The position numbers and the translations under genes are program-made. This document shows positions 63,805 to 64,000 of a stretch of 64,000 bases of DNA, piece after piece. Every line of letters begins with the position of its first letter. Positions within the stretch are counted from its first letter, which is position 1. The notes below the pieces were generated by a model that made no database searches, was not told the DNA's origin, and saw nothing but the letters and a program-made list of their open reading frames with translations. Origin of the DNA: Thermoanaerobaculia bacterium (GTDB lineage Bacteria; Acidobacteriota; Thermoanaerobaculia; UBA5066); assembly GCA_022071945.1 (NCBI GenBank), contig JAJVIN010000028.1, positions 62,001-126,000 of the forward strand, written 5' to 3'.

Positions 63805-64000
63805 TTACCACTCCGTCCGGTTGAGGTACCAGAGCAAGAGGAAGATTCCGCCAAAGAGGAACGTTCCCAGCATGATCCAGACGGCCCCCATGGGCCACTC
63901 GTTGCCGTAGGTGCTCTGGACCCGCCAGTAGAGATAGGCGGCGCCCCCGACGAGGGCGATGATCCAGACCGCCCGAAAGACCCGCTTCCAGCCTTCCCGG
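63805..64000 (-). CDS. Membrane protein, N-terminus beyond the window
   Basis: The minus frame ends at TAA 63805-63807 and stays open to the window end, so only the last 64 codons are visible. It shows two hydrophobic helices joined by a polar turn: VFRAVWIIALVGGAAYLYW, then VQSTYGNEWPMG and AVWIMLGTFLFGGIFLLLWY, ending LNRTEW. It is too short for family assignment. An intrinsic terminator follows at 63737-63771. Confidence 0.8.
   Translation of the reverse strand, partial: REGWKRVFRAVWIIALVGGAAYLYWRVQSTYGNEWPMGAVWIMLGTFLFGGIFLLLWYLNRTEW

Noticed and set aside
63446-63898. 150-codon minus-strand frame at the right edge
   Set aside because: It runs antisense through the zinc-ribbon gene. A different minus frame ending at 63805 gives clear membrane helices and a matched terminator.

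Overview
This 64 kb window is high-GC chromosomal DNA with dense gene packing, very few RNA genes and no integrase, transposase or CRISPR array. The gene content suggests a Gram-negative (diderm) soil or sediment bacterium, most likely of the Acidobacteriota (inference). The evidence is an Oar-type TonB-dependent receptor with an N-terminal carboxypeptidase-regulatory domain, two FadL/OmpP1-type outer-membrane proteins, a VgrG, two membrane-anchored eukaryotic-type Ser/Thr kinases with TPR parts, PKD and propeller-type exported proteins, and a DUF4922/SpoIID/DUF1460 envelope operon. No ribosomal marker is present, so the phylum cannot be proven.

Layout. 1-8.0 kb (+): housekeeping and envelope genes, namely the end of an MltD-like LysM transglycosylase, comM/yifB, an M23 peptidase, secA and guaB. 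8.1-12.9 kb: an exported PKD protein, then a compact ArsR - tiny membrane protein - FmdB zinc ribbon - DUF302 cluster with its own strong promoter, an anchored hypothetical protein and a convergent alpha/beta hydrolase. The tiny protein stops at a TGA followed by a SECIS-like hairpin and a second open stretch. 13-18 kb: a FadL-like protein overlapping a TPR-TM-kinase gene, a strong hairpin terminator and a second, convergent FadL-like gene. 18-25 kb: DUF2891, an MFS permease, a UshA-like lipoprotein whose signal peptide is built from 15-bp repeats, an orphan vgrG and a nested inverted-repeat element. 25-34.5 kb (-): an AbgT transporter, tRNA-Cys, an acyl-CoA dehydrogenase, an Oar-like receptor, a WbuC cupin and a PEP-synthase-N-domain protein.

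34.5-41.3 kb (-): a PH-domain gene trio, a Uma2 nuclease, and a four-gene translationally coupled envelope operon (DUF1460, GT2, DUF4922, SpoIID; every junction is a 4-base GTGA overlap). 41.6-46 kb (+): three exported proteins, one of 1019 aa ending in two copies of a large repeat module. 46-54 kb: glutamate-type dehydrogenase, hrpB, a Fur-family regulator, a methyltransferase and small unknown genes. 53.7-63.5 kb (-): a BLUF photoreceptor next to folE, MarC, an RCK-TM-RCK channel-like protein, a kinase-TM-TPR protein, a 1117-aa propeller protein carrying two more copies of the same module, and yraN. The right edge holds a small zinc-ribbon-like gene and a truncated membrane-protein gene whose terminator lies inside the neighbouring coding sequence.

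The strongest leads for new biology are the possible recoded TGA in the ArsR cluster, the four-copy exported module shared by two unrelated large proteins, the coupled DUF1460-GT2-DUF4922-SpoIID operon, the BLUF-folE pair, and the channel-like RCK protein with a degenerate filter and an L7/L12-like tail.
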